Positions 35,884-44,943 of a stretch of DNA of 64,000 nt are shown here, one piece after another. The stretch's first letter is position 1. Each line of letters starts with the position of its first letter. The notes beneath the pieces are model-generated. The model saw only the letters and a program-made list of their open reading frames with translations, was not told the origin of the DNA and did not search any database. Source of the stretch: Lysobacter sp. BMK333-48F3 (GTDB taxonomy: Bacteria > Pseudomonadota > Gammaproteobacteria > Xanthomonadales > Xanthomonadaceae); the NCBI RefSeq assembly GCF_019733395.1, contig NZ_JAIHOO010000001.1, positions 1,488,001 to 1,552,000 of the forward strand, in the 5' to 3' direction. The translations under genes were made by a program, and so were the position numbers.

Positions 35884-36162
35884 ATGGACCCGATCAGCCT
35901 CGAAGAACTGGCTTTGTTGAACGTGTTGCAACGCCTCGACCATGGCCAGGCGCCGGAGCCGCATTCGGCGACCCTGCGCGAGCGCCTGATCGAGGCCGCG
36001 CTGGTCGAGGCCGACGACAGCGACGGCTTGCGCCTCACCGACGCCGGCGTGGAGCGTTGCAAGTCGCTGCGCCACCGCGTCGCCGCCGACGCCGAAGCGG
36101 CAGCGCTGCTGAAGGAACGCGACGCCGCGGCCGCCACGGAAGCGGACGCCGCCGCCGACTGA
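35884..36162 (+). CDS. Small hypothetical protein
   Basis: A 92-residue acidic, mostly helical protein: MDPISLEELALLNVLQRLDHG, then LRERLIEAALVEADDSDGLRLTDAGVERCK, ending in an Ala/Glu/Asp-rich tail. The middle resembles a winged-helix wing (GLRLTDAG), a pattern common in small DNA-binding or PadR-like proteins, but this is weak. ATG at 35884. It stands alone between the HU-like gene and the antibiotic kinase gene. Function unknown. Confidence 0.6.
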   Translation: MDPISLEELALLNVLQRLDHGQAPEPHSATLRERLIEAALVEADDSDGLRLTDAGVERCKSLRHRVAADAEAAALLKERDAAAATEADAAAD

Positions 36163-36382
36163 ACCGCGTGCTCGACCGCCGTTCGCAACCGCTCCGGCGC
36201 GGCGCAGCCGCCGCGATCGGCAAAGTCCGTTCCGCACGGTCGCGGCGGGACGCGACCGGAGCAGGTTCGAGCGCCGTTGGGTCCTGCCAACCCGCGCACG
36301 GTTCGCAACGCGCGCCGGCCCTCGCCACTTGCGCCGGCCGCAGCCGTCCCGATATCGGGCGCATCGTCCCGACCGCGCGCCC

Positions 36383-37195
36383 ATGTCCTCGCCCTTCGAC
36401 CGTCATCTCGCCGTGTGGAACCTGGTTGCCGACGGCAGCCCCATCCGCACCCACAGCAGCGACCTGTTGCCGGTGCGCGCCGCCGGCGCGCCGGCCATGC
36501 TCAAGCTCGCGCGCGAAACCGAGGAGCGCCACGGCCGCCTGCTGATGCAGTGGTGGGACGGCGACGGCGCCGCGCGGGTGCTGGCCAGCGACGCCGACGC
36601 GCTGCTGCTGGAACGCGCCTGCGGCCCGCGCTCGCTGGCGCAGATGGCGCGCGACGGCCGCGACGACGAGGCCACCGCGATCCTGTGCGACACCGCCGCG
36701 CGCCTGCATGCGCCGCGCGCGGCGCCGGTGCCGTCGGACCTGGTGCCGCTGCGGCCCTGGTTCGCCGACCTGGAGACGCAGGCCCGCAGCCACGGCGGCC
36801 TGCTCGCGCGCGGCTGGGAGATCGCCCAGCGCCTGCTCGCCGAGCCGCGCGAAATCGTGCCCCTGCACGCCGACCTGCACCACGAGAACGTGCTCGACGC
36901 CGGCCCCGAGCGCGGCTGGATCGCGATCGACCCCAAGCGGGTGATCGGCGAACGCGGCTTCGAGTACGCGGTGCTGTTCACCGACCCCGACGAGGAGACC
37001 GCACTGGCGCCGGGCCGCTTCGGACGCCGCCTGGACATCGTGGTCGAACGCGCCGGCCTGGAACGGCAGCGCCTGTTGCAATGGATCGCCGCGTTCCAGT
37101 CGCTGTCGGCGGCCTGGTTCCTCAGCGACGAGGACGAGGCGGACAAGGAATTCGCGGTGATCGAGCTGGCGCTGGCGGAGTTGCAGCGCGGGTGA
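36383..37195 (+). CDS. Aminoglycoside/hydroxyurea antibiotic kinase family protein
   Basis: A 270-residue kinase-like protein of the APH(6)/hydroxyurea phosphotransferase family. Nucleotide-binding residues lie in MLKLARETEERHGRLLMQWW. The catalytic loop is VPLHADLHHENVLDAG, followed by WIAIDPKRVIGERGFEYA, the magnesium-binding aspartate region. Members phosphorylate streptomycin or hydroxyurea, but most chromosomal copies have unknown substrates. ATG at 36383 gives the family's usual N-terminus. It is monocistronic. Confidence 0.88.
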   Translation: MSSPFDRHLAVWNLVADGSPIRTHSSDLLPVRAAGAPAMLKLARETEERHGRLLMQWWDGDGAARVLASDADALLLERACGPRSLAQMARDGRDDEATAILCDTAARLHAPRAAPVPSDLVPLRPWFADLETQARSHGGLLARGWEIAQRLLAEPREIVPLHADLHHENVLDAGPERGWIAIDPKRVIGERGFEYAVLFTDPDEETALAPGRFGRRLDIVVERAGLERQRLLQWIAAFQSLSAAWFLSDEDEADKEFAVIELALAELQRG

Positions 37196-37293
37196 GGCGC
37201 ATGTCGCAACCGTTCTGCGCTGATTTTCGCGACCTGGGCTAAATCCCCCGCGCCGCTCGCAACCTCGCTGCGCCGAACGACGCAAGGCGCGCG

Positions 37294-37404
37294 CCCCCTT
37301 TTGCAAAGGGGGCGATGACTTAGGCACTCGCCGTTTCTCTTGTGAGAGACGACTTAGGCTCTTGCCGTTCCCCCCTTTGAAAAAGGGGGCAGGGGGGATT
37401 TGCT
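37294..37404. repeat. Two C-run/G-run palindromic repeats
   Basis: CCCCCTTTTGCAAAGGGGGC (37294-37313) is a bare palindrome. A full copy of the short intergenic module lies at 37367-37404: GTTCCCCCCTTTG, AAAAAGGGGGC, then AGGGGGGATTTGCT. The same module recurs at 43.6, 43.7 and 51.5 kb. Confidence 0.75.
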
Positions 37405-37412
37405 CTTCGCTG

Positions 37413-38816
37413 CTAAGGCCTCGCCGCCGCGCCCCACCCGCCGCCCAGCGCCTTGTACAGGTTCACCTCCGCCGCCAGCGCGTCGCCGCGCAGTTGCAGC
37501 ACGGTCAGTTCGGCGTTGAACAGGTTGCGCTGCGCATCGAGTTCTTCCAGATACGAGGCATAGCCCTCGTTGTAGCGGTTGTGGGCGATGCGCAAGGCCT
37601 CGGCCAGCGCCTGGCGCTGCAGCTCGGCCTGTTCGCCCTGCTCGCGCAGGCGGGCGATCGCGGCCAGCGCGTCCTCGACTTCGGCGAACGCGGTCAGCAC
37701 GGTCTTCTGGTAGCCCAGCACCGCCTGGTCGCGGCGCGCGGCGCTGGCGTCGACCTGGGCGCGCAGCCGGCCGCGGTTGAACAGCGGCGCCAGTACGCTG
37801 CCGCCGACGCTCCACAGCCGGATCGGGTCGTTGTGCAGCAGGCTCGATTCCAGCTGCCCCAGCGAGCCGGTCAGGCGCAGCGACGGCAGCAACTGCGCGC
37901 GCGCGGCGGCGAGGCTGGCGTCGGCGGCGGCGATCTGCGCTTCGGCCTGGGCGATGTCGGGACGGCGGCGCAGCAGCTGCGAGGGCACGCCGGCATCGGG
38001 CAAGGCCGGCGCGGCGATGTCGGTCAACTCGCGACCGCGCGGCAGCGCCTGCGGCGCATCGCCGAGCAGCACCGACAGCGCGTCCTCCTGGCGCCGGATC
38101 GCCAGCTGCAACTGCGGCACCACCTGGGCGGTGGCACGGTATTCGGCCTGGGCCTGGGCCAGCTCCAGGCGCGAGCTGTAGCCGGTGTCGAAACGCCGCT
38201 GCGCGACCTTCAGCGCGCCCTCGCGCGAGGCCAGGGTGCGCTGCGCCACCGCCAGGCGCGCGTCGCCGGCGCGCAGGCCCAGATAGGCCTGCGCCACCGC
38301 GGCGGCGATGCCGAGCCGGACCGCGTCGGCGCCGGTTTCGCTGGCCAGCAGATTGGCCCGCGCGGCGTCGGTCAGCGCGTCCAGCCGCCCCCACAGGTCG
38401 AGTTCGAACGCGGCCTGGAACTGCGGCTGGGTCACCTCCGACACCACGGCCCGGCCGCTGGCCGCGCTGAGGCTGCGCGAACGCGTCGCGCTCGCCGCCA
38501 GATCCAGGCTCGGCCACTGCGCTGCGCCTTGCGCCGCGAGCAGGGCGCGCGCTTCGGCGATGCGCGCCGCGGCCAGGCGCAGATCGGTGTTGTCGCGCAG
38601 GCCGCGCTCGACCAGTTCGGCCAGCACCGGGTCGTTGTAGCCGCGCCACCAGTCGCGCTGCACCGCGATCCTGGCGCCGGGCGCGTCGCGCCAGGCCGCG
38701 GGCGGCTCGGGCCGCTCCGGCGGCGGCGGCACGCTGGCGCAGGCGCTCAATAACCCGATCCCGGCCGCCCAGCCCAGCCCTCGTCCACCCAGCCGCAGCG
38801 CCCGCATCCGGGTCAC
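37413..38816 (-). CDS. Outer-membrane efflux lipoprotein (OprM/NodT type)
   Basis: A 467-residue TolC-superfamily channel, the outer-membrane part of the tripartite pump encoded with the two upstream genes. The N-terminus has a lipobox (IGLLSACASVPPPP). Two OEP repeats are seen: the first from about 60 (VLAELVERGLRDNTDLRLAAARI), the second from about 265 (LLRRRPDIAQAEAQIAAADASL), with the typical RLTGSLG and LAPLFNRGRLRAQV segments. A GTG start at 38816 overlaps the HlyD-family stop (GTGA); an ATG lies nine bases further in (38807). Coupled translation with the adaptor is likely. Confidence 0.92.
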   Translation of the reverse strand: MTRMRALRLGGRGLGWAAGIGLLSACASVPPPPERPEPPAAWRDAPGARIAVQRDWWRGYNDPVLAELVERGLRDNTDLRLAAARIAEARALLAAQGAAQWPSLDLAASATRSRSLSAASGRAVVSEVTQPQFQAAFELDLWGRLDALTDAARANLLASETGADAVRLGIAAAVAQAYLGLRAGDARLAVAQRTLASREGALKVAQRRFDTGYSSRLELAQAQAEYRATAQVVPQLQLAIRRQEDALSVLLGDAPQALPRGRELTDIAAPALPDAGVPSQLLRRRPDIAQAEAQIAAADASLAAARAQLLPSLRLTGSLGQLESSLLHNDPIRLWSVGGSVLAPLFNRGRLRAQVDASAARRDQAVLGYQKTVLTAFAEVEDALAAIARLREQGEQAELQRQALAEALRIAHNRYNEGYASYLEELDAQRNLFNAELTVLQLRGDALAAEVNLYKALGGGWGAAARP

Positions 38817-40027
38817 GGCCTCGGCTCCGTCCGCGGCTCGGTCTGCGGCGGTGCGGACGCCGCGCCGCGGGCGCGATCGGCCTGCGCCGGCGCCGCATCG
38901 AATTGCGCCACCGGCACCGCCGCGTCGCGCGCGGCCTCGGCCGCGGCCGCCTGTTCGGCGCGGCGCACCGCGGCTTGGTCGATCGCGCTGGCGGTATCGA
39001 CCGTGGCCTCCACCGACAGGCCCGGCCGCAGCCGCTGCGCCAGCTCCTGCTCGGGATCGATCGCGATCCGCACCGGCAGGCGCTGCGCGACCTTGGTGAA
39101 ATTGCCGGTGGCGTTGTCGGTCTTGATCACGCTGAACTCCGAACCGGTCGCCGGCGACAAGCGCTCGACCCGGCCCTTGAGCACCGCGCCGTCGAGCGCG
39201 TCGACCCGGAACCAGGCCGCCTGGCCGGGACGGATGCGCGCGGTCTGCGATTCCTTGAAGTTGGCCACCACCCACAATCGCCGCGGCACCAGCTGCATCA
39301 GCTGGGTGCCGGGGGTGACGTACTGGCCCAGGCGCACGCCGATCTCGCCGAGCTGGCCGGCCTGCGGCGCGTGGATGCGGGTGTTGGCCAGGTCGATCTC
39401 GGCCAGCCGCAGCGCCGCCTGGGCGTTGCCGACCGCGGCGCTCAGCGCCTCGCGGTTGACGATCACCGAACGCACGTCTTCGCCGGCCGAGCGCCGCGCA
39501 GCCTGGGCCTGGCCGAGCGCGGCTTCGGCCTGGCGCAGCGCGGCCAGGGTCTGGTCGCGTTCGCGCTGCGACAGCGAGCCGTCGCCGACCAGGGCATTGG
39601 CGCGGCGCATGTCGGCCTGGGCGCGGGCCAGGTTGGCCTGGGTCGCGGCCAGCTGCGCTTCGACGTTGGCGATGGCCGCCTCGCGCACGCGCTGCGACTG
39701 GGTCGAATTGGCCAGGTTGGCCTGTTGCGCGGCCAGGTTGGCGCGCGCCTGCTCCAGCCGCTGGCGGTAGTTGCGGTCGTCCAGCTCGACCAGCACCTGG
39801 CCGGCTTCGACCCGCATGTAGTCCTGCACCCGCACCTGGGCGACGTAGCCGTCGACCTTGGGCGCGATCACGGTGACGCTGCCGCGCACGTAGGCGTTCT
39901 CGGTGGTCTGGCGCGCACTGGAGAACGGCGGCAGGCGCCAGGCGTAGAGGATCAGCAGCACGCCGACCACGGCGATCAGGACCACCGGGAGGGTGGCTTT
40001 GGAGCGGAAGGGCGTCTTCAGCGGCAT
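38813..40027 (-). CDS. HlyD/EmrA-family membrane fusion protein
   Basis: A 404-residue periplasmic adaptor. One N-terminal transmembrane helix (about 12-30) is followed by the biotinyl-lipoyl half (ENAYVRGSVTVIAPKVDGYVAQV), a long coiled-coil hairpin (about 85-220, rich in Ala, Gln and Arg), and the second half (DLANTRIHAPQAGQLGEIGVRLGQYV), matching EmrA. The C-terminal 60 residues are Ala/Pro/Glu rich, longer than in EmrA. AAGGAC lies upstream of ATG 40027. It is the middle gene of the pump operon, 17 bases after the MFS gene. Confidence 0.93.
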   Translation of the reverse strand: MPLKTPFRSKATLPVVLIAVVGVLLILYAWRLPPFSSARQTTENAYVRGSVTVIAPKVDGYVAQVRVQDYMRVEAGQVLVELDDRNYRQRLEQARANLAAQQANLANSTQSQRVREAAIANVEAQLAATQANLARAQADMRRANALVGDGSLSQRERDQTLAALRQAEAALGQAQAARRSAGEDVRSVIVNREALSAAVGNAQAALRLAEIDLANTRIHAPQAGQLGEIGVRLGQYVTPGTQLMQLVPRRLWVVANFKESQTARIRPGQAAWFRVDALDGAVLKGRVERLSPATGSEFSVIKTDNATGNFTKVAQRLPVRIAIDPEQELAQRLRPGLSVEATVDTASAIDQAAVRRAEQAAAAEAARDAAVPVAQFDAAPAQADRARGAASAPPQTEPRTEPRP

Positions 40028-40044
40028 GGGGCGTCCTTCGCGGA

Positions 40045-41901
40045 TCAGGAAACGGGAGACGGAGCGGTCGGTGCAGCGGATTGGACGCCAGCGGACGTGG
40101 GCGCGGCGTCGCGGGGCGCGGCCGCCACGCCCGGTGCGCCGAACGGCCCGGGCACTTGCGAGGCGAAGCTGACCACGGTGTGGCCGCGCCGCCACAGCTG
40201 CCATTTCAGCAGCCCGACCCAGACCAGCACCGCCAGCGCCAGCCAGGCCACCGCCAGGAACACGTCGTTGTAGGCAAGCACCCAGGACTCGCGCACCACC
40301 TGCTGGTTCAGGCTGGCCAGCGCCTGCTGGCCGCGCGCGGCGCCGTCGCCGACCACCCGCGCGACCGCGCCGCCGAGCTGTTGGGTGCGCAGCGCCACCT
40401 GCGGATCGGCGAGCGTCATCTGCTGCATCAGGTGCTGGTAGTGCGCGGTCTGGCGCTGCGCCAGATAGGTACCGAGCACCGCCGAACCGAGCAGGCCGCC
40501 GAGCGCGTTGGTGGTGGTGAACAAGACGATGAAGGTGACCAGGTTGCGCACCCCGTCGGCGACCACCCGCACCAGGGCCAGCAGGATCGAGCTGGCCAGG
40601 AACATCGACGCCGCCATCGCGATCACGGTCTGGGTGACATAGAGCTGGGCCGGCCGGGTCAGGTTGCTGGCGTGCGAATCGACGTAGGCGCAAACCCCGA
40701 CCAGCGCTACCGCGATCAGGCCGAGGATGTCGAAGCGCCGCCCCGGCAGGAACGGCAGGGTGACGACGAAGCCGGCGATGGTGCCGGCCAGCACCAGCCA
40801 GAACATCGTATGCATCTGGTCGTTGTTGAGGCCGAGCACGTTGAGCAGGCCGACCGCGCCGACCGACTGCTCCGACAACACCATCCGCGAGAGCACGATC
40901 GCCAGCCCCAGCCGGACCATGTAGCCGCCGTGCAGCAGCCAGCGCAGGTTGACCATCGGCCGGCTGCGGTTGATCTCGATCAGCACGAACGCGCCGGCGC
41001 AGACCGCCGCCCAGGCCAGGCATTCGCCGAGCCAGGGCGTGTCCAGCCACCAGCGCAGCCGGCCCTGGGTCAGCACCACCGTGACCAGGGCGATCGCGGC
41101 CGAATAGAGCGGAAAACTGACGATGTCGAGGCGGTCGAACATCGGCTGGCGCGGCGCCGGAGTGACCCGCAGCAGGTTGATCGCGGCCAGGCAGACCAGG
41201 GCCAGGCCGAGTTCGAAATAGACGATGCCGTGCCACTGGCCGTTGAGGAACAGGCTTTCGGCGACGATCCGCGACACCGGCGCGCCGGTCTGCAGGGCGG
41301 CGAAACCGAACATCAGCCCCAGCACCTTCTTCGGCCCGTCGAACACCTCGGCCATGTACAGCACGGTCAGCGAGCTCAGCGGCGCGGCGGCGATGCCGAG
41401 CGCGGCGCGCGCGGCCAGCGCCGAGTCCAGGTCCTTGGCCAGCAGGTGCACCACCGCCGCGACCACGAACAGGCCGATGCCCAGGTCGGCGAACAGGCGC
41501 AGGCCGTAATGCAGGCGGAACTTGGTCAGCAGCAGGCTGGCCGGGATGTTGGTGGCGAAGTACACCGTCAGCAGCCAGGTCGCCTCGGCGCTGGTCGCGC
41601 CGAGCGCGCCCTGCACCTGCGGCAGGTTCGAGGCGACCAGGTTCATGCCCAGGCTTTGGGTCAGGCCCAGCAGCAGCGAGATCGCGACGAAGGCGGCGAC
41701 CCGCCAGCGCGGCATCGGCGCGGCCGGTCCGGGCGGTCCCGCGGGCGGAGCGCCGGCCGGCGGCACGGCGCCGGCGTCCGCAGCGGCGGACGGTAGCGAA
41801 GATCCGGCAGACGAGCCGGCAGGCACGGAGGAGGCGGCGGACGGCGCCGCGGCGCGCGGCAAAGCGGAATCGGACACGGCGGTGGCGGCGGTGCTGGCCA
41901 T
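40045..41901 (-). CDS. DHA2-family MFS drug transporter (EmrB-like)
   Basis: A 618-residue inner-membrane proton antiporter of the 14-helix DHA2 family. The first 60 residues are an unusual Ala/Pro/Ser/Gly-rich, probably disordered, cytosolic extension. Helices start at about 68 (VAAFVAISLLLGLTQSLGMNLVASNLPQV). Typical EmrB features are EATWLLTVYFATNIPAS and a long periplasmic loop before the last helix (TAHYQHLMQQMTLADPQVA). The C-terminal tail is also Pro/Ala rich. The operon order is MFS, adaptor, outer-membrane channel, forming one complete efflux pump. ATG at 41901 is used; a TTG lies two codons earlier. No regulator gene adjoins it. Confidence 0.92.
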   Translation of the reverse strand: MASTAATAVSDSALPRAAAPSAASSVPAGSSAGSSLPSAAADAGAVPPAGAPPAGPPGPAAPMPRWRVAAFVAISLLLGLTQSLGMNLVASNLPQVQGALGATSAEATWLLTVYFATNIPASLLLTKFRLHYGLRLFADLGIGLFVVAAVVHLLAKDLDSALAARAALGIAAAPLSSLTVLYMAEVFDGPKKVLGLMFGFAALQTGAPVSRIVAESLFLNGQWHGIVYFELGLALVCLAAINLLRVTPAPRQPMFDRLDIVSFPLYSAAIALVTVVLTQGRLRWWLDTPWLGECLAWAAVCAGAFVLIEINRSRPMVNLRWLLHGGYMVRLGLAIVLSRMVLSEQSVGAVGLLNVLGLNNDQMHTMFWLVLAGTIAGFVVTLPFLPGRRFDILGLIAVALVGVCAYVDSHASNLTRPAQLYVTQTVIAMAASMFLASSILLALVRVVADGVRNLVTFIVLFTTTNALGGLLGSAVLGTYLAQRQTAHYQHLMQQMTLADPQVALRTQQLGGAVARVVGDGAARGQQALASLNQQVVRESWVLAYNDVFLAVAWLALAVLVWVGLLKWQLWRRGHTVVSFASQVPGPFGAPGVAAAPRDAAPTSAGVQSAAPTAPSPVS

Positions 41902-42063
41902 CTGCAAGCGCGCGGCTCCCGCATGCGTCGGCGTTACGACGGAAGAGTAGGCCTCAGCGGCCGGTCAACGATCAAGCGCGCGCGAGGCGATTGGCCTGTC
42001 CGTTCGAGTCCGCTTTCCCCTGCCGGCCATGGTGCCGATCCGGCGTCGCGGGGATGTGATGCT

Positions 42064-43407
42064 TCAGCGCGCCCCGCGCCGGCGCAGCGCCAGCAGCCCG
42101 TACACGCCGACCAGGGCCAGCAGCGACACCGCGATCGCCGCCCATTGCGCCGCGCTCATCGTCGCCAGCACCGCGGCCATGATCGCCGTCGCCAGCAGCG
42201 GCATCGGCCAGCGTCCGCCGGGCAGGCGGAACGGCGCGCCGGCGCCGCGCAGGTCCAGGGTTTCGGCGCGCCAGGCCGCCACCGACACCGCCAGGAACAA
42301 CAGGCAGATCGCGCCGCCGGAGATCAGCGCCAGGGTTTCGAAGTTGCCGGCCAGGGCCAGCGCCAGGGCGATGCCGGCGTGCGCCGCCAGCGCAGTGCGC
42401 GGCACGTGGTAGCGCGCGTCGACGCGGCCGAAGGCGTCGGGCAGGTAGCCGTCGCGGCCGAGCGCGAACAGCAGGCGCGAGGACGAAAACAGGTTGCCCA
42501 TCAGGAAGCCGGTCATCGACACGCCGGCGGCGATCAGCAGCAGGGCCTGCGCCGGCGCCCACACCGCGCCCGCCGCGCCGGCGACCGGCGCGGGGTGATC
42601 GCGCAGACCGGCGCCGAGCAGGCCCTGGCAGGCGATCTGGATGCCCAGGTACAGCAGCACCACCACCGCGATCGCGGCCATGGTCGCGCGCGGCACGTGG
42701 CGCGAGGGATCGCGCACTTCGCCGGTCGGCACCAGCGCGGTCTCCATGCCCGAGTAGGCGAACACCACCAGCACCATCGACGAGCCCAGCGCGCTCCACG
42801 ACGGCGGCGCGGAGGGCGGACCGATCTGGCTCCAGTCGACGAACCAGATCCCGACCGCGACCAGCAACACCAGCGGGGTCAGCTTCAGCGTCGCCAGGGC
42901 CACGATCGCGCGCACCCCGAGCTTGACCCCGAAGGCGTTGAGCGCGAACAGCAGCGCATAGGCCGCGACCAGGAACGCGCTGCGCGGCGCCGGTTCGCGC
43001 AGCGCCGGCCAGGCCTGCGCGGCCTGCTCGGCCAGGGCCGCGGCGACGCCGGCGCTGGAGGCGGTATTGCACACCCACATCAGCGCGCCGGCGAGAAAGC
43101 CCGCGAACGGTCCGAACGCGGCGCCGACGAAGGTGTAGGGCCCGCCGGTGGCCGAGGCGCGGCTGCCGATCGCCGAGAAACACAGCGCGATCGGCACGAT
43201 CGCCAGCGCGCCGGCGACGAACACCCACGGCGCGCCGGGCCCCAACCGCCCGTACAGCAGCGCCGGCAGCATGAAGATGCCGGCGCCGACGATGATGTTG
43301 ATGATCGACGCGCCGAGCTGGAACGGCCCCAGCGCGCGCACCAGCGCGGCTTCGCCGCGCAACGCGACGGCGGGCTCGGGCGGGTCGGACGGAACGGCAG
43401 CGGTCAT
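42064..43407 (-). CDS. APC-family amino acid permease
   Basis: A 447-residue transporter with about 12 helices. It opens with ALGPFQLGASIINIIVGAGIFMLP, the conserved helix 1 of amino acid-polyamine-organocation permeases, in which GAGIF contacts the substrate. ATGGPYTFVGAAFG in helix 3 and VFAYSGMETALVPTGEVRDPSRHVPRA in helix 6 are also family marks. GGGGAG lies upstream of ATG 43407. Substrate is probably an amino acid but cannot be told. It stands alone, flanked by intergenic repeats on its 5' side. Confidence 0.9.
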   Translation of the reverse strand: MTAAVPSDPPEPAVALRGEAALVRALGPFQLGASIINIIVGAGIFMLPALLYGRLGPGAPWVFVAGALAIVPIALCFSAIGSRASATGGPYTFVGAAFGPFAGFLAGALMWVCNTASSAGVAAALAEQAAQAWPALREPAPRSAFLVAAYALLFALNAFGVKLGVRAIVALATLKLTPLVLLVAVGIWFVDWSQIGPPSAPPSWSALGSSMVLVVFAYSGMETALVPTGEVRDPSRHVPRATMAAIAVVVLLYLGIQIACQGLLGAGLRDHPAPVAGAAGAVWAPAQALLLIAAGVSMTGFLMGNLFSSSRLLFALGRDGYLPDAFGRVDARYHVPRTALAAHAGIALALALAGNFETLALISGGAICLLFLAVSVAAWRAETLDLRGAGAPFRLPGGRWPMPLLATAIMAAVLATMSAAQWAAIAVSLLALVGVYGLLALRRRGAR

Positions 43408-43867
43408 GGCGGCTCCCCGGCGGATCGGGGCAGCCTCGCATGTTTGGGGGAAGCCGGAGAAGGGAGGGGCGTGCGGAGAAGCGAGAAGTGAGGCGTAAGC
43501 CGTGTTGCGCGAGCGGTGCGGCGCGAGATGGCGTCGCTACCGCGGGACGCCTCGGCTGCAGCCTTCCGTCGATCGCCCCGGCCTTTGCAACCACACGAGC
43601 CGATGCACTCCGAGCCCCGACGAATCCGTTCCCCCCTTTGAAAAAGGGGGGCTAGGGGGGATTTGCTTCTACGACGTGTCGGCGCCGGCAACGATTGCAG
43701 ATCGCAACGGTCGCGTTGGAACGAGCGGGCTTCGGCACGGTAGAAGCAAAGGCCAATCCCCCCTAGCCCCCCTTTTTCAAAGGGGGGAACAGCCGGCCTG
43801 CGGGGCGGAGAATCGGCAGGCAGAGAATAGGCAGCAGTAGATACGGTGTCCGGCGGCTCGCGCAGCG
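43408..43867. repeat. Intergenic region with a pair of inverted short modules
   Basis: A 460-base gap without a gene. Short repeat modules lie at 43628-43667 and, in the opposite orientation, at 43745-43790, so they form a long inverted repeat with a spacer of about 77 bases. Each reads GTTCCCCCCTTTG-AAAAAGGGGGG-CTAGGGGGGATTTGCT in its own direction. Confidence 0.75.
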
Positions 43868-44764
43868 CTACCCCACCGCCTCGCGCAGGAAGTCGACGAA
43901 CACCCGCAGCTTCGGCGGCAGTTGCCGGCGCGCCGGGTAATAGACGTAGAAACCCGGGAACGGCGGCTGGTAGTCCTGCAGCACCTCGACCAGACGTCCT
44001 GCACGCAAGTCCTGTCGCGCGATCGGCTCGAACAATTGGGCCAGGCCGAGGCCGGCGCGCGCCGCGTCCAGGATCGCGCTGCCGTCGTTGAGGATCAGCC
44101 GGCCGCGCACTTCGACCTCGATGTCGCGGCCGTCGCGGTGGAACTCGAACGGATGCAGGCGGCGGCTGCCCGGCAGGCGCAGGCGGATGCAGTCGTGGCC
44201 GACCAGGTCCTGCGGCGCGCGCGGCGGCGGCCGGCGGGCGAAATATGCGGGCGCGGCCACCACCACCTGCCGCTGCGCGCCGCCGACCGGCACCGCGACC
44301 ATCTCGCGGGCCAGGGTCTCGCCGAGGCGGATGCCGGCGTCGAAACCGCCCTCGACCAGGTCGGCCAGGGTGTCGTCGACGAACAACTCCACTTCCAGTT
44401 CCGGATAGCGCGCCAGGAACGCCGGCAGGTGCGGCTCGATCAGGATCTTCAGCGCGCTGCGGCCGGTGTTGATGCGCAGCCGGCCGGTCGGGCGGTCGCG
44501 CACCGCATCGAGGTCGTCGAAGGCGGCTTCGATCTGGGCCAGCCCCGGAGCGACCTGCTCGAGAAAACGTGCGCCGTGCTCGGTCAGGCCGACCCGCCGG
44601 GTCGTACGGTTGAGCAAGCGCACGCCCAGCCGCGTCTCCAGCGCGCGCACGGTCTGCGACAGGGCCGAGGGCGACACCTCCAGTTCGGCCGCAGCGCGGG
44701 TGAAGCTGCCGCAGTGGGCGACGCGGGCGAAGGCCAGGACCGCGGGCAGAGGGTGGGCGGGCAT
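43868..44764 (-). CDS. LysR-family transcriptional regulator
   Basis: A 298-residue LysR-type regulator. The winged helix-turn-helix covers 1-60 (FARVAHCGSFTRAAAELEVSPSALSQTVRALE, then RTTRRVGLTEHG), and the effector domain starts at about 90 (GRLRINTGRSALKILIEPHLPAF). ATG at 44764 is preferred; a TTG at 44803 would put the start inside the predicted operator. It is divergent from an aldo/keto reductase gene 180 bases away, the usual target arrangement for this group. Confidence 0.92.
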   Translation of the reverse strand: MPAHPLPAVLAFARVAHCGSFTRAAAELEVSPSALSQTVRALETRLGVRLLNRTTRRVGLTEHGARFLEQVAPGLAQIEAAFDDLDAVRDRPTGRLRINTGRSALKILIEPHLPAFLARYPELEVELFVDDTLADLVEGGFDAGIRLGETLAREMVAVPVGGAQRQVVVAAPAYFARRPPPRAPQDLVGHDCIRLRLPGSRRLHPFEFHRDGRDIEVEVRGRLILNDGSAILDAARAGLGLAQLFEPIARQDLRAGRLVEVLQDYQPPFPGFYVYYPARRQLPPKLRVFVDFLREAVG

Positions 44765-44795
44765 GCGGGCGGCGACAGTCGGAAGGCCTCGATTA

Positions 44796-44810
44796 TGAAG
44801 CAATGCTTCA
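44796..44810. promoter_or_regulatory. LysR-type operator
   Basis: TGAAGC-AAT-GCTTCA is a perfect inverted repeat of T-N11-A type between the divergent LysR and aldo/keto reductase genes, in a locally AT-rich patch (44790-44835). Confidence 0.6.
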
Positions 44811-44943
44811 CAAGGAATGAGAATAAAGCCGGTTTTTCGCGCAATCGCCGCGGCCTAGAGTGCCTCTCACGCCCGGCCGCCGCGACTGACCCGGGCGCTC
44901 GAACCGCCGTCGCACGACTCCCCCACGATCAAGGAGCTAATCC

